Assembly: GCA_033439265.1 (NCBI GenBank)
Contig: JAVTVX010000019.1
Coordinates: 17,386,039 to 17,450,038, forward strand
Direction: 5' to 3'
Origin: Dillenia suffruticosa
Taxonomy: Eukaryota; Streptophyta; Magnoliopsida; Dilleniales; Dilleniaceae
DNA length: 64,000 bases
Below are positions 45,155 through 57,841 of the stretch, one piece after another. The stretch's first letter is position 1, and every line of letters starts with the position of its first letter. A model generated the notes under the pieces. The model had not been told where the DNA came from. It did no database searches and was given only the letters and a program-made list of their open reading frames with translations. The translations under genes and the position numbers were made by a program.

Positions 45155-47969
45155 ACTCTGTCCGCTAAGAGAGACTAAAATGTTCTCTCTCTCTCTTTCT
45201 ATATATATAGATATACACGCAAATCTAGACGCTCCTGTTTTGTATTGGCAAGATCTTAGGCCGGGGTTGGGCACTTTCTCTCTGCTTGCTTATTGTATGG
45301 GAGTGACCCTTCAATATAGGTTGTAGGCTCCCATGTCTTATGTCCCAAAAGAACAAAAGGCTCCACACATTTGTTTCTAGTGACTTACCATTGAACATAA
45401 TATGTCATTTAAATAGTGCAATTACGTTAATTTGATAATTGGACATTAAACTCTTTAATCACAAATCTTTTTTTGGTACATAAAAATACAATTAAAAGAT
45501 ATCAAATCGAGAAAGGGAGAATAGAAATAAAAAAATTTTATCGTTTGAGCTGTACCTAAAAGCCCTCTTTAATCACGAATCGTCTTAATAATTGCAAGCA
45601 ACCTTGATCATTACAAAACAATTAAATAATAATTGAGTATTTTCTTCAATCTCTTTGTTTGGCTGATAATTACTGGTCATTTTTAACAACTGTACCATGT
45701 TCCGATCCATCTCCTTCCTTTGACTCATTTCATTTTTGGTATCAGAATATGCGCTTCCCTAGGGATCTTTTTACTCCTTAAAACACTCCTGTGTGGATAT
45801 CCAACTTCTGATATTTTGACACTTAATATTTCATTTTCACGACAACAAATAGTACACATGATGAACAAGTTTTGATGCAATCCTACTTTAACATTCCTAA
45901 TGAAGAAGCAAGCCAAGAAATATATACATGTGATTTCTTTTGATCTTCATCTTGTTCTTGACATTTTCTGACCTAATAGAATCCTCCTTGGTCCGGAGAA
46001 GGTGAGATGAGGTAGAACATGAAATATGTGTAAACTTTCAACGGACAGTTTATCTGATAAATAAAAATATTATATTTTTGAATTAAATTTTGATTCAAAA
46101 TTTAGAAATGAAAAAATTTATATTTATAGAGTTTATTTTAAATTGAATTTAACAACATTCGAATAGAATTAATCAGTAAAAAAAAAAAAAAGTTTTACAT
46201 AGTAATCCCTACGTTTCTTTTTATCTTTCCTAAATAAGAAGTGCTAATGTAAGAATGGCTAATTGTGGGGGAGAGAGAATATTAATTGGGGAAGAGAAAG
46301 GGTAATTTAGTAAGAATGAGTGACATATGCTAAGCTACGAGAACAAGTCGTAGCAATATATTATTGAAAGAGATAACGGCTTGCGCCCACAGGCAACAAG
46401 TGTTTTATTTTTCTAATAATTTTTAATTAAAGGTGATTTGATATAAAATACTGTAAAGCAAACGTGGTTAGCGGGTCTTAATTAATTAAGAGGATAGCAT
46501 ATCGAACGTCGAGCTTTCAAATTAGACCCAAGGGATGAAGCAACTGCCAAGCATATCCTGTTGACGAAGACTTTGTCTCCACCATATTACCCTAGAAGGT
46601 TCCTTGAAATCCAATTTGAACCACGCAATGCACGAAAAAAGGAAAAATTAAGATATGGGTAATTTAAAATATTGACCACTAAATGTAGGATATGAACCGT
46701 TGATTCAAAGATTTTTTTTTTATCGATCGATATTTGAAATTATCAATCTAGTTTGAATATTTACAATAGTCCTATTTAGATAGTGGTTTTCCTTACATAA
46801 TTTTTTTTTTATTTTTAAGTTTTAAATCTAAAAATTGATTAAGAAATATAATCTCTTTTTATTAAATTGGTTATCTATCGATGATTAATAAAATTGTTAA
46901 TTATATATTGATTAACAATATTGGTCATTTCAAGGTATTGACGTGGTTGTTGAAATTCCAATAAAAAGTGTAATTTGAACAGGCTTGAGATATATATAAA
47001 TATTAATATAATTACTTTGATTTTTTTTATTCTGTAATAATTTAGAAGTGAATAAAAGACTAGATTTCCAGATGATAATTAACCTAAGATTTGATATGAC
47101 ATGAGTTTTTGACTTCGCCTTTGCTAATAGTTTGTTTTGTTCTCTTTTGGTCGGAGATGGACCGACTTAAAAAAACTTTGGGAAACTTCCTTTTTCTCAC
47201 TTACAGTTGATATGTTTGCTGCTCTTGTAGATGTTTGACATAACTATTTTGCTTGATGCTTTGGTCCCTTTGGAAATACATACGATAAATTCACAAGTTT
47301 GAACCTCGGACCTCAAAAAAAAAAAAAAAAAAAAAAGGATATTCGAATCTTAACCATGAAAACTTATCCAATATAGTACCAAGATTAGGATAACGCTTCA
47401 TCAAGTTTCTTATGAAGTTTAAAACTAAATTGGAGTTTATGGCAAACGTGTAGCTTTCTTTAAAAAAAAAAAAAAAAGGATTATTGGTCCCTCCAGGTTA
47501 CTAAAATATTTTTATGGCATGGCAACAATGTTTATCAATTGAGGTAATAATGACACTCAAAACTTGTGCTCATGCTGTATGGAAAATTTGTTCTTTTATG
47601 TTTCATTTCATGTGGCCAAAAGAAGTAGAGATGTCTCGAGGACACACCCGAACATGATGATTTCCACATTCGAATGTTATACGCAAGAGAGACCGTTGAA
47701 ATATTTTATGGGGCATGGCACAAATCACAAATTATAGTAAAAAAAACTTAGCAAACCACGCTGTCCTTTTTTTTTTTTTCCTTCACAGTTATAAGAAAAA
47801 AAAAAAATCAGAGAGCATTCCAAAATAAATTATATTAATTAGGGCGTAAAAGAACGCGTGGAGGGGAGGACAATCTCTAACCTATGACAAAATATGCCCT
47901 TAATATTTTTTTAATATACAGCAAATATTGTGTCAGTAAAATTATATTTTTTATATACTATACTGAACA
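45155..47969. other. Intergenic block with dispersed repeats
   Basis: No gene supported. It contains SINE-like repeat copies at about 46060-46180 (opposite strand) and 46710-46880, and long A or T runs at 47318, 47463 and 47768. Short frames, such as a 63-residue one at 45725-45916, have no recognisable domain. Confidence 0.55.
46710..46880 (-). repeat. SINE-like dispersed repeat copy
   Basis: The minus strand reads GATAACCAATTTAATAAAAA (A-box region), then TTCTTAATCAATTTTTAGAT and a body with CTATTTAGATAG on the plus strand, in the same order as the other copies. Confidence 0.4.
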
Positions 47970-48145
47970 ATATCCAAAACCATATCCTGATTAATTCGAT
48001 CTAAAATTTACAATAACCCATTTAAAGGAACTATTCTCCCAATATAGTTTATTTTATATCTAAATCGTGAGTCAAACTCGTAACATTGATTAAGGAAATT
48101 AATATCACATTCTACTAAATCAATTGACTATTGCAATTAGTAAAA
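47970..48145 (-). repeat. SINE-like dispersed repeat copy
   Basis: The minus strand has GATTTAGTAGAATGTG, CCTTAATCAATG and ACGAGTTTGACTC (B-box-like), then a body with AATCAGGATATGG. Confidence 0.45.
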
Positions 48146-48761
48146 TTACCTTAGGATCTCTATTCAAATTCAATTACAAAGTTAGACATCAATTTGAATT
48201 TGAAAACTAAATCATAACATATAAAATAGATAACAGTGATGAGCTAACCAGATAATAGAAAGTTAATAGTAACGGGTAGATGGTAAATAAGAGGATTAGA
48301 TAGTGAATAGAATAAATAAACAAGCCATCCAGATAGTCTAGTAGATAAGATGACTAAATAGTCGGCTGGCTGATATAATAACTATAGAGAAGTGCCAGAT
48401 AAGAAGGCCGAATAATAGTTAGACAGCCAAATAAGAGAGATAGTTGATGAGAGGTACAGAAACACAGGCCAGAATAAAACAAGTAGGGGCACAAAGGAGT
48501 TAGGAACCGGGGTTAGGAGCCAGAGAACTAGTCTGGAGAGTACGAACTGGACAGAAAGGATAAGCTACTTCAGGTAGTTGAACTCAGTCAGATGAGTCAG
48601 AACGAGGTGAGTCAGCGCGGGCAAGTAAGGCAGTTGGCACATAATAAATTAGGCAAGTTAGATCGGGATGAGTCTGCACGAGACAAGTTGGTGTAACGGT
48701 GCATTAGTTGCAGACAACCAGTCAAGCGAGTCGAGGCGAGTCACAGCAACATGCTGGACTG

Positions 48762-49211
48762 TGTTAGAAATCAGAGATATATTGGAAGGTGCTGTCCAGG
48801 CACAAGAGGCTCAATTATAGTCCAAGTCTTAGAGGTCCCATATATATCCTGTTCAACACATCTCAAACTCTTCAAGGTCTAAAATCAAGCTCGACTAAAG
48901 GCCCAATCTCAACTGAAAAGAGACCGAATCACATACCAAAGAGTGTCCAAAGTCTATCTCTAACTAATCGTTATGTTAAAATATTTGATTGATTTAATCA
49001 ATTATCATAATTGATTTAGTCAATCATTAAAATTGATTTAATTAATCATTGAATTATTATAACCGATTTGATCAACTATTATACATTTGGTAGATTTAGT
49101 CGATCATTAAGATTAATTCAGTCAACTATTATATTTGGTTGATTTAGTTAAGAATTAATTTATTCAATTATTATATATTTAGAAAACTAACTTTATTCCG
49201 CTTTCTTTCCT
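48762..49211 (+). repeat. Partial LTR, copy a
   Basis: Starts TGTTAGAAATC, carries an alternative first 90 bp, then matches the LTR at 50120-50683 up to the CTTTCTTTC region, where it is cut. Copy b begins immediately. Confidence 0.6.
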
Positions 49212-49736
49212 GCACACATCATATTCAACCCATCTTAGACTCTTCAAAGTCTAAGATCAAACTCAATTGAAGGCTCAACCTTTGCCCAAGAGAGAAACCA
49301 AATCACGGGTCAAGGAGTGTCCAAAGTCTACTCCCAACTATCCGTTTTGTTAAAATATTTGATTGATTTAATTAATCATTATAATTGATTTAATCAGTCA
49401 TTTAATAATTATAACTGATTTGGTCAATTATTATATATTTGGTTAATTTAGTCAATCATTAAAATTGATTTAGTCAACCATTAGTTGATTTAGCTGATGA
49501 TTGATTTATTCAATTATTATATATTTAGAAAACTGATTTTATTTCAATTTTTTTCCTTCTCATTAAATTTATTCTGATTTATTTTCTTCTCTCTACTTCT
49601 AATTCTTGTATAAATAAGATCTCTCTTCACATTTTGTAAGCAAACAAGTAGAAACAATTCTTACTCTTACAATTAGCTTTCTTTTTTATAAAATTCTCAA
49701 GTAATAATTATCTCTCTTGTGATGCTCTTTTAAATA
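49212..49736 (+). repeat. LTR copy b, lacking its first bases
   Basis: Begins GCACACATC, equivalent to about base 14 of copy c, and runs to CTCTTTTAAATA directly before the primer-binding site. It contains a TATAAATA box near 49611. Confidence 0.65.
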
Positions 49737-49748
49737 TGGTATTAGAGC
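49737..49748 (+). other. Primer-binding site (initiator tRNA-Met type)
   Basis: TGGTATTAGAGC, one transition from the canonical site. A second diverged copy of the surrounding 35 bp lies at about 49820. Confidence 0.65.
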
Positions 49749-50119
49749 AGGTTCTATCATATGTATTTTCCTAAGCATCGAATGGCCAAGAAAAGTGGGA
49801 TCTAGAAATATCAACACGGTATTAGAGTAGGTTTTATCCTATGTATTTTCTTCTAGGAGCTAGGGTTAGGAGCAAGAAAACTGGTTAGGAGAGTAGTGAA
49901 CTGGATAAAGAAAGGATAAGCTAGTTTAGGTGGTTAAACTCGGTTAGATGAGTGAGAACCAGGTGAGTCGGTGTGGGCAAGTAATGCAATCGGCACACGA
50001 TAGATTAGGCAAGTTGGATCCGGATGAGTTAGCATGAGACAAGTTGGTGAATCGGTGCATTAGCTGCAGACAACCAGTCAAGTGAGTCGAGGCGAGTCAC
50101 AGCAACATGTAGGACTATG

Positions 50120-50683
50120 TGTTGGAGACCCTGCACACTTCCCGTTCAACCCAGCTCAAGCTCTTCAAGGTCCAAGATCAAGCTCAATTAAAGACCTAAT
50201 CTCAATTCGAGAGAGAACCCAAATCACGGGCCAAGGAGTGTTTAAAGTCTGCCTCCAACAAGCTGCTATGTTAGAAAATTTAATTGATTTAATCGACAAT
50301 TAAAATTGATTTAGTCAATTGTTATGATTAATTTAATCAATCATTCATCACTACAACGAATTTAGTCAACTATTATATATTTGATTGACTTAGTCAATCA
50401 TTAAGAATTATTTAATCAACTATTATATATTTGGTTGATTTAGTTGTTGATTAATTTATTTAATCATTATATATTTAGAAATTGAATTTTTTCTTTCTTT
50501 CTTTCTTACTAACTTTATTTTGAATCATTTCCTCCTCTCTACTGGTTAGCTTTTGTATAAATAGGACCTCTTTTCATACTTTGTAAATAAGCAAATAGAG
50601 ATAATTCTCTCTCTTACAATTAATTTTCTTTTTTGTAAAATTATCAAGGGATAATTCTCTCTCTTGTAATGCTCTTTTCAACA
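50120..50683 (+). repeat. LTR copy c (complete)
   Basis: 564 bp from TGTTGGAGACC to CTCTTTTCAACA, with a TATAAATAGGACC promoter block near 50555. Repeated ATTGATTTAGTCAA motifs fill its first half. Confidence 0.7.
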
Positions 50684-52199
50684 CTGGACATTTGTTATAG
50701 AATAGTATTGGGTCAAGAATCATGTTGTAGTAGTAGAAGATTTAATTGGTTTAGAGAATTGAAACAAACTAGTCGAGATTCCGACTTAGACAAGATGGCG
50801 AACCAAGCAAGGGTTGACTATTGAGGAGAGACAGGTAAAGAACCAGGCAAGGTTGAAACTGATGACGTGATAGAACTAGAAACCAGTGACGGTGGTGAGA
50901 TTTGCCCATAAGAGGTTAAATGGCAACGACAGTTGAAGTAAAAAATGAATAGATGGAGGTTGAGAAGTTGAACAACACCAAATAGCTAAAAAGATGATGA
51001 AATTGAAGCAATAGTTGGTGGCAAGTGGCGGTTGTGGTGGTAGAGAGATTGATGGTTGTAGTGGTCGCAGTGATGGTAGTAGTAGTGATGGAAGATGAGG
51101 GGTGATAAGTGAGAACACAGGAGAAGGGAGCCAAAGGTAGACTTCCATTTTTTAGGTCAAAATTTTGATTAATCGGAATCGAAAACTTGATACTCTAATA
51201 TCATGTTAAAAAAATAAAGAGAATTCAGAAAAAACATATTAATTAGCATGTAAAAGAATGTGTTGCATATATGATGGAGCACAGCCCGAAAGCCCATGAT
51301 AAGGCTTGAAACCCTTGAACCCATAGTTTGACAGACAAAATGCACTAGCATGCACCAAAACTTGTCATCTATATGAGATAGATCTCCTAGACGGGTAGGT
51401 ATGGTTTACTCTCTCGGTATTTAAATGATATTCAACTAGAGGGGGTGCATAGTTGAATTTGGATTTTTTTTTGAAACTTTTGAAAATTTAAAATCTTGCA
51501 GCAAAAAAATATTTAAATTTGAGGAACAAAGAACACTCAAAACTTTTTATAGTGGTTTTATCAAATTTGGTATACGTCCACTCTTAGGCTCCCCTTGGAA
51601 TTTTCACTAACAACTTAAGAATACAAATTTGATTGCAGATTTAAATCCAACCTTTACAGTGTTTTTACTCAATACTACGTTTCAATCCTTCATAAATTGA
51701 TTTTTCACTCTCATGACCTAAAGTAGTGATTCACACTCTTTAATCTTTTGACACTTTGTACAAATTGAAAAATGAATGTCAATAATGGAGGCTTTCTATC
51801 CTTATATATGATAGATTTTGAACAAGTTTAAATTACTGAGAAGGACTAAAGAGTTGAAGAACATAATTAAATGCAACAAATACAAGTGAATTTTTTTTTT
51901 CGAAATGTTCAATCAAGCAATCAGATTCATCAACTGTGCTTCGCTTCAGCTCTTTGGTATTTATTGATGCATTAAAGAGGTCCGTTGAGGGTTGTTGCGT
52001 TCGAATTTAATGTCCACCATTAATGTTCTGCAATAGTACCAAGTTTCACATTGAACTTGCATTCCTTGCCACTTTTATCTTAGTCAATCAAAGTTTGTAT
52101 ATGCAGCATTTGAATATTATCTTTGATAGAAATGGAAATATTCAGAGAATCAGAGAAAGGAGTGACCTTTGAGTTCAAATCTGTTTCACAGACTTGGTT
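50684..52199. other. Intergenic or non-coding element DNA
   Basis: No gene. At about 51190-51206, ACTCTAATATCATGTTA reads on the minus strand as a decayed Copia-type primer site, suggesting remains of another LTR element whose borders I cannot place. Confidence 0.45.
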
Positions 52200-53130
52200 T
52201 CTGACAATTCAGGGTCGACATATTTAAGTGGCATATCGATTTGAATTCAAAAATTTTGTAGCGTATTTTTGGACAATTAGATCGACAAGAGTGTATATAG
52301 GTTAATATATTCTAATGGGTCATCGTGCTTCTATTGGACATCGACATGTCTTTTGAAATAAACCAATATTCTAGGTCAACAACTTTATATCTCACATTGA
52401 CATAATCTTGTGTACATATAAATTGGTGAATCTGAATTTATAAATTGGTCGATGTGTCATTGAGGTCGACAAGTTTATATGCAGGTTGATGTGTGATATT
52501 TAAGAGATAAAAACTATTAGGTTGACATGTTTTCTTCATACATCGAAGTGTCACTGCTCAACACTAAAATAGGTCGACCTGTTTTCTGAAATGTTATATT
52601 AAGGTATATTACATCGTGTCAATGTGTCTTAATTATACATCGGTATGTGTTTATTCCCACTTAAAATTGGTGAACGTGATCAATAAAATAGGTTGATGTG
52701 TTAGTCAGGTCGACAAAGATTAATATCTCAAGTCGTTGTGTGTTTCTAATGAAAACATTTACTCGGGTCGACACTTTATCGGGCACATCAATGTCCTAGT
52801 ATTTTTGCCTAGTGTATGTTGATGTGTAACAAAGGTAGGTCGAAGTGCTTCTAAAATTGTTTGACATGTCACTCTAAATTTGTCCACCTGAGACTGTTTA
52901 GGTAGATGTATGTGTTAGTTTCTTGGTCGATATAAGAAATAGGTCGATGTGTTCACAGGTGGGTCGATATGTTTTTACTTAGCTATTTTTATTATATTCG
53001 TATAATTCAGGTCGACAGAGGTTACTCATCACGTCGATGTGTTTAGTGTTAGGTTAAAAATTGGTTAACATAAGGCTTAAATTGGTGGACTGAGGTGCAG
53101 GTCAATGTGTTCGAGGATCAGATCGACAAG
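52200..53130. repeat. Degenerate GGTCGAYRTGT repeat tract
   Basis: About twenty imperfect copies of GGTCGAYRTGT or ATCGATGTGT at irregular 20-60 bp spacing in otherwise AT-rich DNA. No open frame spans them. Function unknown. Confidence 0.65.
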
Positions 53131-54447
53131 ATGTGCAGACTTCTGATTTCTAATTTCTTTTCTAATTTTCTTTAAACTTGTTTTCTTTCATTCTATCATC
53201 ATCAAAATTTTTTTATCTCAATAATCTCCTCCTTTTTATGATGGCAAAAGTTCCAATACTTTATCTATAATCTTTGATTCTTTGAATTATAACTTGGTTC
53301 ATAATTTGATTTAACCTAGAGGACACTTGCTTCACTCACTTCTAGCACTTCTATACCAACATGACACCAAGATAGATTATTCGCACCAACACACTTAATT
53401 TGCATTACTATACACTTATAGTATACTTATAGTCATTTTGCACTAGCACTGCATTTGGATGCCCACACTTAAGTCTTTTGGATGTCTACACTTAGTCATT
53501 TTGCCCTATTTCTCATTTTTCACATTCTCATTTCTCTCATTTTTCTCTCCCTTTTTGTCATTAATAAAAAGAGCACAGTACCACATAGCACAGCATAACA
53601 TTTGCTAGTTAGTTTTCACCTACCATATTGCAATACATTCCTCACTTGACAGATGTACTTCACAGTAGTATTTCATCCTAAACTAGCACTATACTTACCT
53701 ATGACACTTCACATAGCCATACACTTCACACACCTTGCTTCAGCCATCTACACTACACACCTTACTCCAGTATTTAGTATATGATTTTGTACATTTGTAC
53801 TTCAATTCATCACGTCACTCTGACACATCTGTACACTATTCGTTGCAACCATCATATACTACACACTCTATCATATCATATTACTTCTCTTATAGACAGC
53901 ATAACCAACCATCTAAACTAACTAAGGGGTAAATTGGCCTACACTCCCCCTCAATTAGTACATAGCCGTTTCAGAAGAATCAACAAGATCACCTCCATTC
54001 CAGTATCACACATTCATACAGTATCACTTATCAAAGAAAATAAAGAGCATAAAAAGTTATCTATGCATTAACTAAGGTGTTTTCTAACAATAGATGAGCA
54101 AATTTATATCAAGGTATAAAATTGCATTGCCAAAGAGAAAGGTTTACACACTACATGAAAGTTAATGTCTCATAGAGCCTTCAAGATAAAATCCAAGTAA
54201 ATAAAAACAAAAATAATGATAAGACAAGTAAAAAGATGATAAGTACCTATACTAGTAAGACTTAGATGGTTTTGGATCATTATTTGATTTTTCTTTTTCT
54301 TTAACCAAATAGTCCAATCTGTTCTACACCTTCAAGTTCCATCTTTACGAAGCAACTCATTTGGCCTATTATGGTTTATCTTCTTTCAAGGTTTTCCAAT
54401 TTTTCTCAAATCATCTCAAGTATGATTGGTTAAATGCTTGAAGGCTG
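53131..54447. other. Intergenic or element DNA without genes
   Basis: Contains short direct repeats around CACTTATAGT and TTAGTCATTTTGC (53400-53510) and many CACTTCACA/CATCTACAC-type words to 53930. No domain was recognised. Confidence 0.45.
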
Positions 54448-54843
54448 TCATTCCTTTGTTCTCCTTTCTTGCCTCTCAGTGGCCTTTTCATCTTCTTCTC
54501 CAATTTTTTCAGTTTGTCTTTTATTTGCTCCTCCTTCCTTCTTCACCCATTCTCCTTCACTGTTACACATCCATCTTGCACTCAACATTGAACAGGCATG
54601 GATTGCATTCTTTTCACTTAGTTCTATCAATGTGTCCTTAACCAATTCTACTTGATTTCGAGAGAGGATTTCAAAGATCATACTTGCATATGGAAGTAAT
54701 GAGTTCTCAAACCTATGTGTAGCAATCAGGACTATGAAATGTACTCCTGGATTGCTACCACTCGTTATACAAGTCATTAACCAAAAGTTTTCTTTAGAGA
54801 CAGTTGTATAGTTTCCACATCTAGGTCTCAACACATGTGCCAC
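54448..54843 (-). pseudogene. 131-residue frame, possibly transposon-derived
   Basis: Open on the minus strand for 131 residues. The segment HRFENSLLPYASMIFEIL has a faint likeness to the 'putative plant transposon protein' region with its LPYGMxLTRIF motif. The C-terminal third is Glu/Lys/Arg-rich. I cannot assign a function, and the resemblance is weak. It lies next to the Athila remnant but is not a normal part of Athila pol. Confidence 0.3.
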
Positions 54844-54899
54844 AATTAAGTATAGAATTCATTCATGAAATCCTAATTCAATGGTATTAGTGTTCACAA

Positions 54900-57240
54900 T
54901 AGTCAATGTATCATTATGAAAAACAGTTCTAGCATTCTCCAAGTAACTAGATTTCATATATGGCTTACATTTGTCAAATAAGAAGAAGAGTTTTACATTT
55001 AGGTGTAGAAGATAATTGAGTAGCTTGATGTGATTTGTTACTTTTGTCCTAATACTTAAAAACTCTTGCAAGCTCTTTATTCATGTAGGAGAGGTATGAC
55101 ATTCACCTAAATTTGTATCCAAAATAGAACGTTCATCAATATGTTCATTGTCTAAAAAGTCATGATTCACATGCAACGAATTAGCAATACAATTTTCAAT
55201 AAAATCACTAAAGTAAAAAAAAATGTTAAAATCATACTCAACAATTCTCTCAATGCAATCAACTCTAAATACTTCTTGTTCATCAAAAACTTTCATGGAG
55301 CGAAAGATATCGAATTCAATTTTTTTATTATTAATTCTTACAATCAATTTTACGGCATAAACATCAATCAAAGCGCATACAGTGGCAAGAAAAATGTCAA
55401 CCTAGAATCAATGAAATATTCTTATCATCATCCATATCCAAGATGACAAAATCGATAAGAATATCAACTTTAACAAATATATCCTCAATAATACCTCTCG
55501 GATACTTTATACTTCTATCAACCAATTGTAATGAAATAGTAGTTGGTTTATATTTCTGTAATCCTAATTTCAAGAACACAAAATATGGCATAAAATTGAC
55601 ACCAGTACCCAAATCGTATAAAATATCAAAAAAATCAGTAGAACTTATAATGCAAGGGATAGAAAAATTCTTCAGATCCTTGAGCTTTAGTAGTAACTTC
55701 TTTTGTAGAATCGTAGAACACTCCTCTATGAGTTCGATTGTTGAAATATCATCTAACTCCCTTTGCTGATGATCACGTCCTTAAGGAATTTTTCATTACT
55801 CAGTATCTGCTTGACAACATCCGAAAGAGGAATGTTAATGTGCAATTTTTTTAAAATTTCTAAAAATTTTTCAAACTGCTTTTCTACATTAGCACGTAAA
55901 ATACATTTAGGAAAATAGACAGAGGACTTATATTTACTCAAAGGAAAAATACTTTTTTGTTTTGAATTTGGTGCCTTAAACTTCTCATTTATAGGGTGTT
56001 TGATCTATTTCTTGGCCTCTTGTTCATCCACTTGGTCTGTGGGCCGAATCGATACCTCTTGTAATTGAGTCCAGCTTCTCAATGAAATTGCCTTAGCCTA
56101 CTCTTTAGGGTTCTTCTCAGTATCACTTGGTAATCTACCTGGCATACGAGAATGAAAGGTGTTAATCAATTAATCAATTTTATTTTCAAACTTTACAATC
56201 CTTTTATTTGTTGTTGTTGTTAAATGTTCAATTGTGATCTCCCATGTTGCTTTATTCTCTTTTGGTTGCAGATTTCCTGAGTTAAAACCTAGTGGCTTAT
56301 TTGGTCTTTGTGCTTCTTGATTCCATGAAAATTTAGGATGGTTTCTTCATATAGGATTGTATGTATTAGAATAAGGGTTATTCTAGAGTGGCCTACCAAA
56401 GTTAGATGCAAAGTGTGCTTGCTATACTTGCGGATACTCAGAAACCATGAGTAGAATCTCCGCATGAATACAATTTCCACATGAATCACAAGATAAAATT
56501 TGATTAGTCACAACATTAAGATGATTAGTTTTCATCACATTAATTAGGGAGTCAATATTTGCATTAAGCATGGTAAAACTATCGACTTCATACATACCAG
56601 CTTTCTATTTAGGAGTTTCACGTTTATTAAACCAATCATGCATATTAGAAACCATATCATCAAGTAATGCACACATTTCATTATAATATTTAGTCATGAA
56701 AGCACTCATAACCGCAGTATTGATGGTAATTTTGATAGAATTTAAAAGACATTCATAAAATATTTGCAAAATCAACCAATCAGATATATCATGATGGAAA
56801 CATCTCCTAATCAAATCCTTAAAACACTCCCAATCATTATTCAAAGATTCATGCTCAAATTATCTAAAACTAGTAATATCATTACGTAATTTAGCCATCT
56901 TATTATGTCAGAAATACTTAGTTAGGAATATTTGAGATAAATACTCCCAATTTATAAAGTGATTAGTAGGGAATGAGTTAAACAATATTTTTGCCTTTCC
57001 TTTAAGAGAGAAAGGAAACAAACGTAACCATATCATATTAGGGTTTACTTTGTACAACTTGATTATATCACAGATCTCCAAAAAAAATTTTCAAATGTCT
57101 ATTTGGATCTTCAAAGTTCCTCCTCTGGACTGATCTACCCATACCACGGTTTAAGTTCAAAGTTGTTTGCTTCCAGGGCTGGTCATGCAATGCTAGTTTG
57201 TACATTTTGAAGTTTAGGCATTGAGAACAATAACTCTATT
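54900..57240 (-). pseudogene. Athila-like Ty3/Gypsy gag and protease
   Basis: The minus strand reads, in order: LRLFPFSLKGKAKILFNS (about 57030) and KMAKLRNDITSF (about 56890); NNDWECFKDLIRRCFHHD with FYECLLNS (56605-56844), the gag core; EKQFEKFLEILKKLHINIPL (about 55880), the gag C-terminal block; and GTGVNFMPYFVFLKLGL with DRSIKYPRGIIEDIFVKVD (55397-55612), the Athila-type protease, where the usual D-x-G-A start is broken. It continues as ALIDVYAVKL...EFDIFRSMK at 55300-55370. Stops and frameshifts occur throughout, and no reverse transcriptase follows. From memory these blocks are diagnostic of the Athila lineage. Confidence 0.85.
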
Positions 57241-57824
57241 CTTCTGAACCATTATTTTCTCACGTTTCTTGGCTTCCTTAACTTGTTTACGAATGGTTTT
57301 TAGAGTTTTCTCTATCTTAGGATCAAATTCAGGTAGGTCAAGACTTTTTTATCGTAGCATACACTATATCGACAAAAATAGTACAAAATTAGATTTTAAA
57401 AATAAATTACAAAAACTACTCAAAGAAATCTAGTTCACCTATATAAAAGTAGAAATCATGAAAAAAAAACAACAAAATAATATATAAAGACACCCAAGTA
57501 AGCAATTGAAAAACCCTAAAATCAAGAAAAAATAAAAAAAAATAGAAAATTTATGAAAACGATAAAATTTGATCGAGATAGGGTAGTGCTTGTGGTATTA
57601 CCATGGGTTTCAATCAATAGACTAAAATCCTTTGAACCAAGTGGTCACTTAATCCAAAATCCTAAAATGTTTTTGGATAGCAATTTGCCCTAAAATTTTT
57701 TTGACCAAATCCAATTACCCTAGAAGATTATTAACCTATTTAATATGAGATAGAAAGAAACAAAAAATATAAAAGATAATGTCTAATTTCAAATAAGATT
57801 ATTCTGATTGTTATACAAGGATAT
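57241..57824 (-). other. Leader of the Athila-like element
   Basis: A-rich non-coding DNA between the primer-binding site and gag of the minus-strand element. No open frame of note. Confidence 0.5.
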
Positions 57825-57841
57825 CCCCAACAATGATATCA
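57825..57841 (-). other. Decayed primer-binding site of the Athila-like element
   Basis: The plus strand reads CCCCAACAATGATATCA where the Athila/Tat primer site would read CCCCGGCAACGGCGCCA. Seven of 17 bases differ, all C-to-T or G-to-A. Its position 5' of gag on the minus strand fits. Confidence 0.7.

Larger units (their letters stand above)
48504..50683 (+). mobile_element. Head-to-tail array: internal-LTR-internal-LTR
   Basis: An internal segment (about 48504-48761) and its homologue (about 49858-50119) share a long ordered match, including TGCAGACAACCAGTCAAG and GAGTCGAGGCGAGTCACAGC. Each is followed by an LTR. A primer-site-like TGGTATTAGAGC at 49737-49748 follows the first LTR set. 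There is no coding region, so this resembles a TRIM- or LARD-type element that has recombined between copies. Confidence 0.7.

Noticed and set aside
49000-49200. Satellite-like ATTGATTTAGTCAA repeats
   Set aside because: They are part of the U3 region of LTRs at 48762-50683 and recur only with those LTRs.
47800-51270. A single large element flanked by similar pieces at 47815 and 51216
   Set aside because: The pieces share only about 40 diverged bases around ATATTAATTAG. No LTR borders or target duplication could be found.
54434-54655. Hydrophobic plus-strand frames suggesting a membrane protein
   Set aside because: They are antisense to a Glu/Lys-rich minus-strand frame, which yields Phe/Leu/Ser codons automatically.
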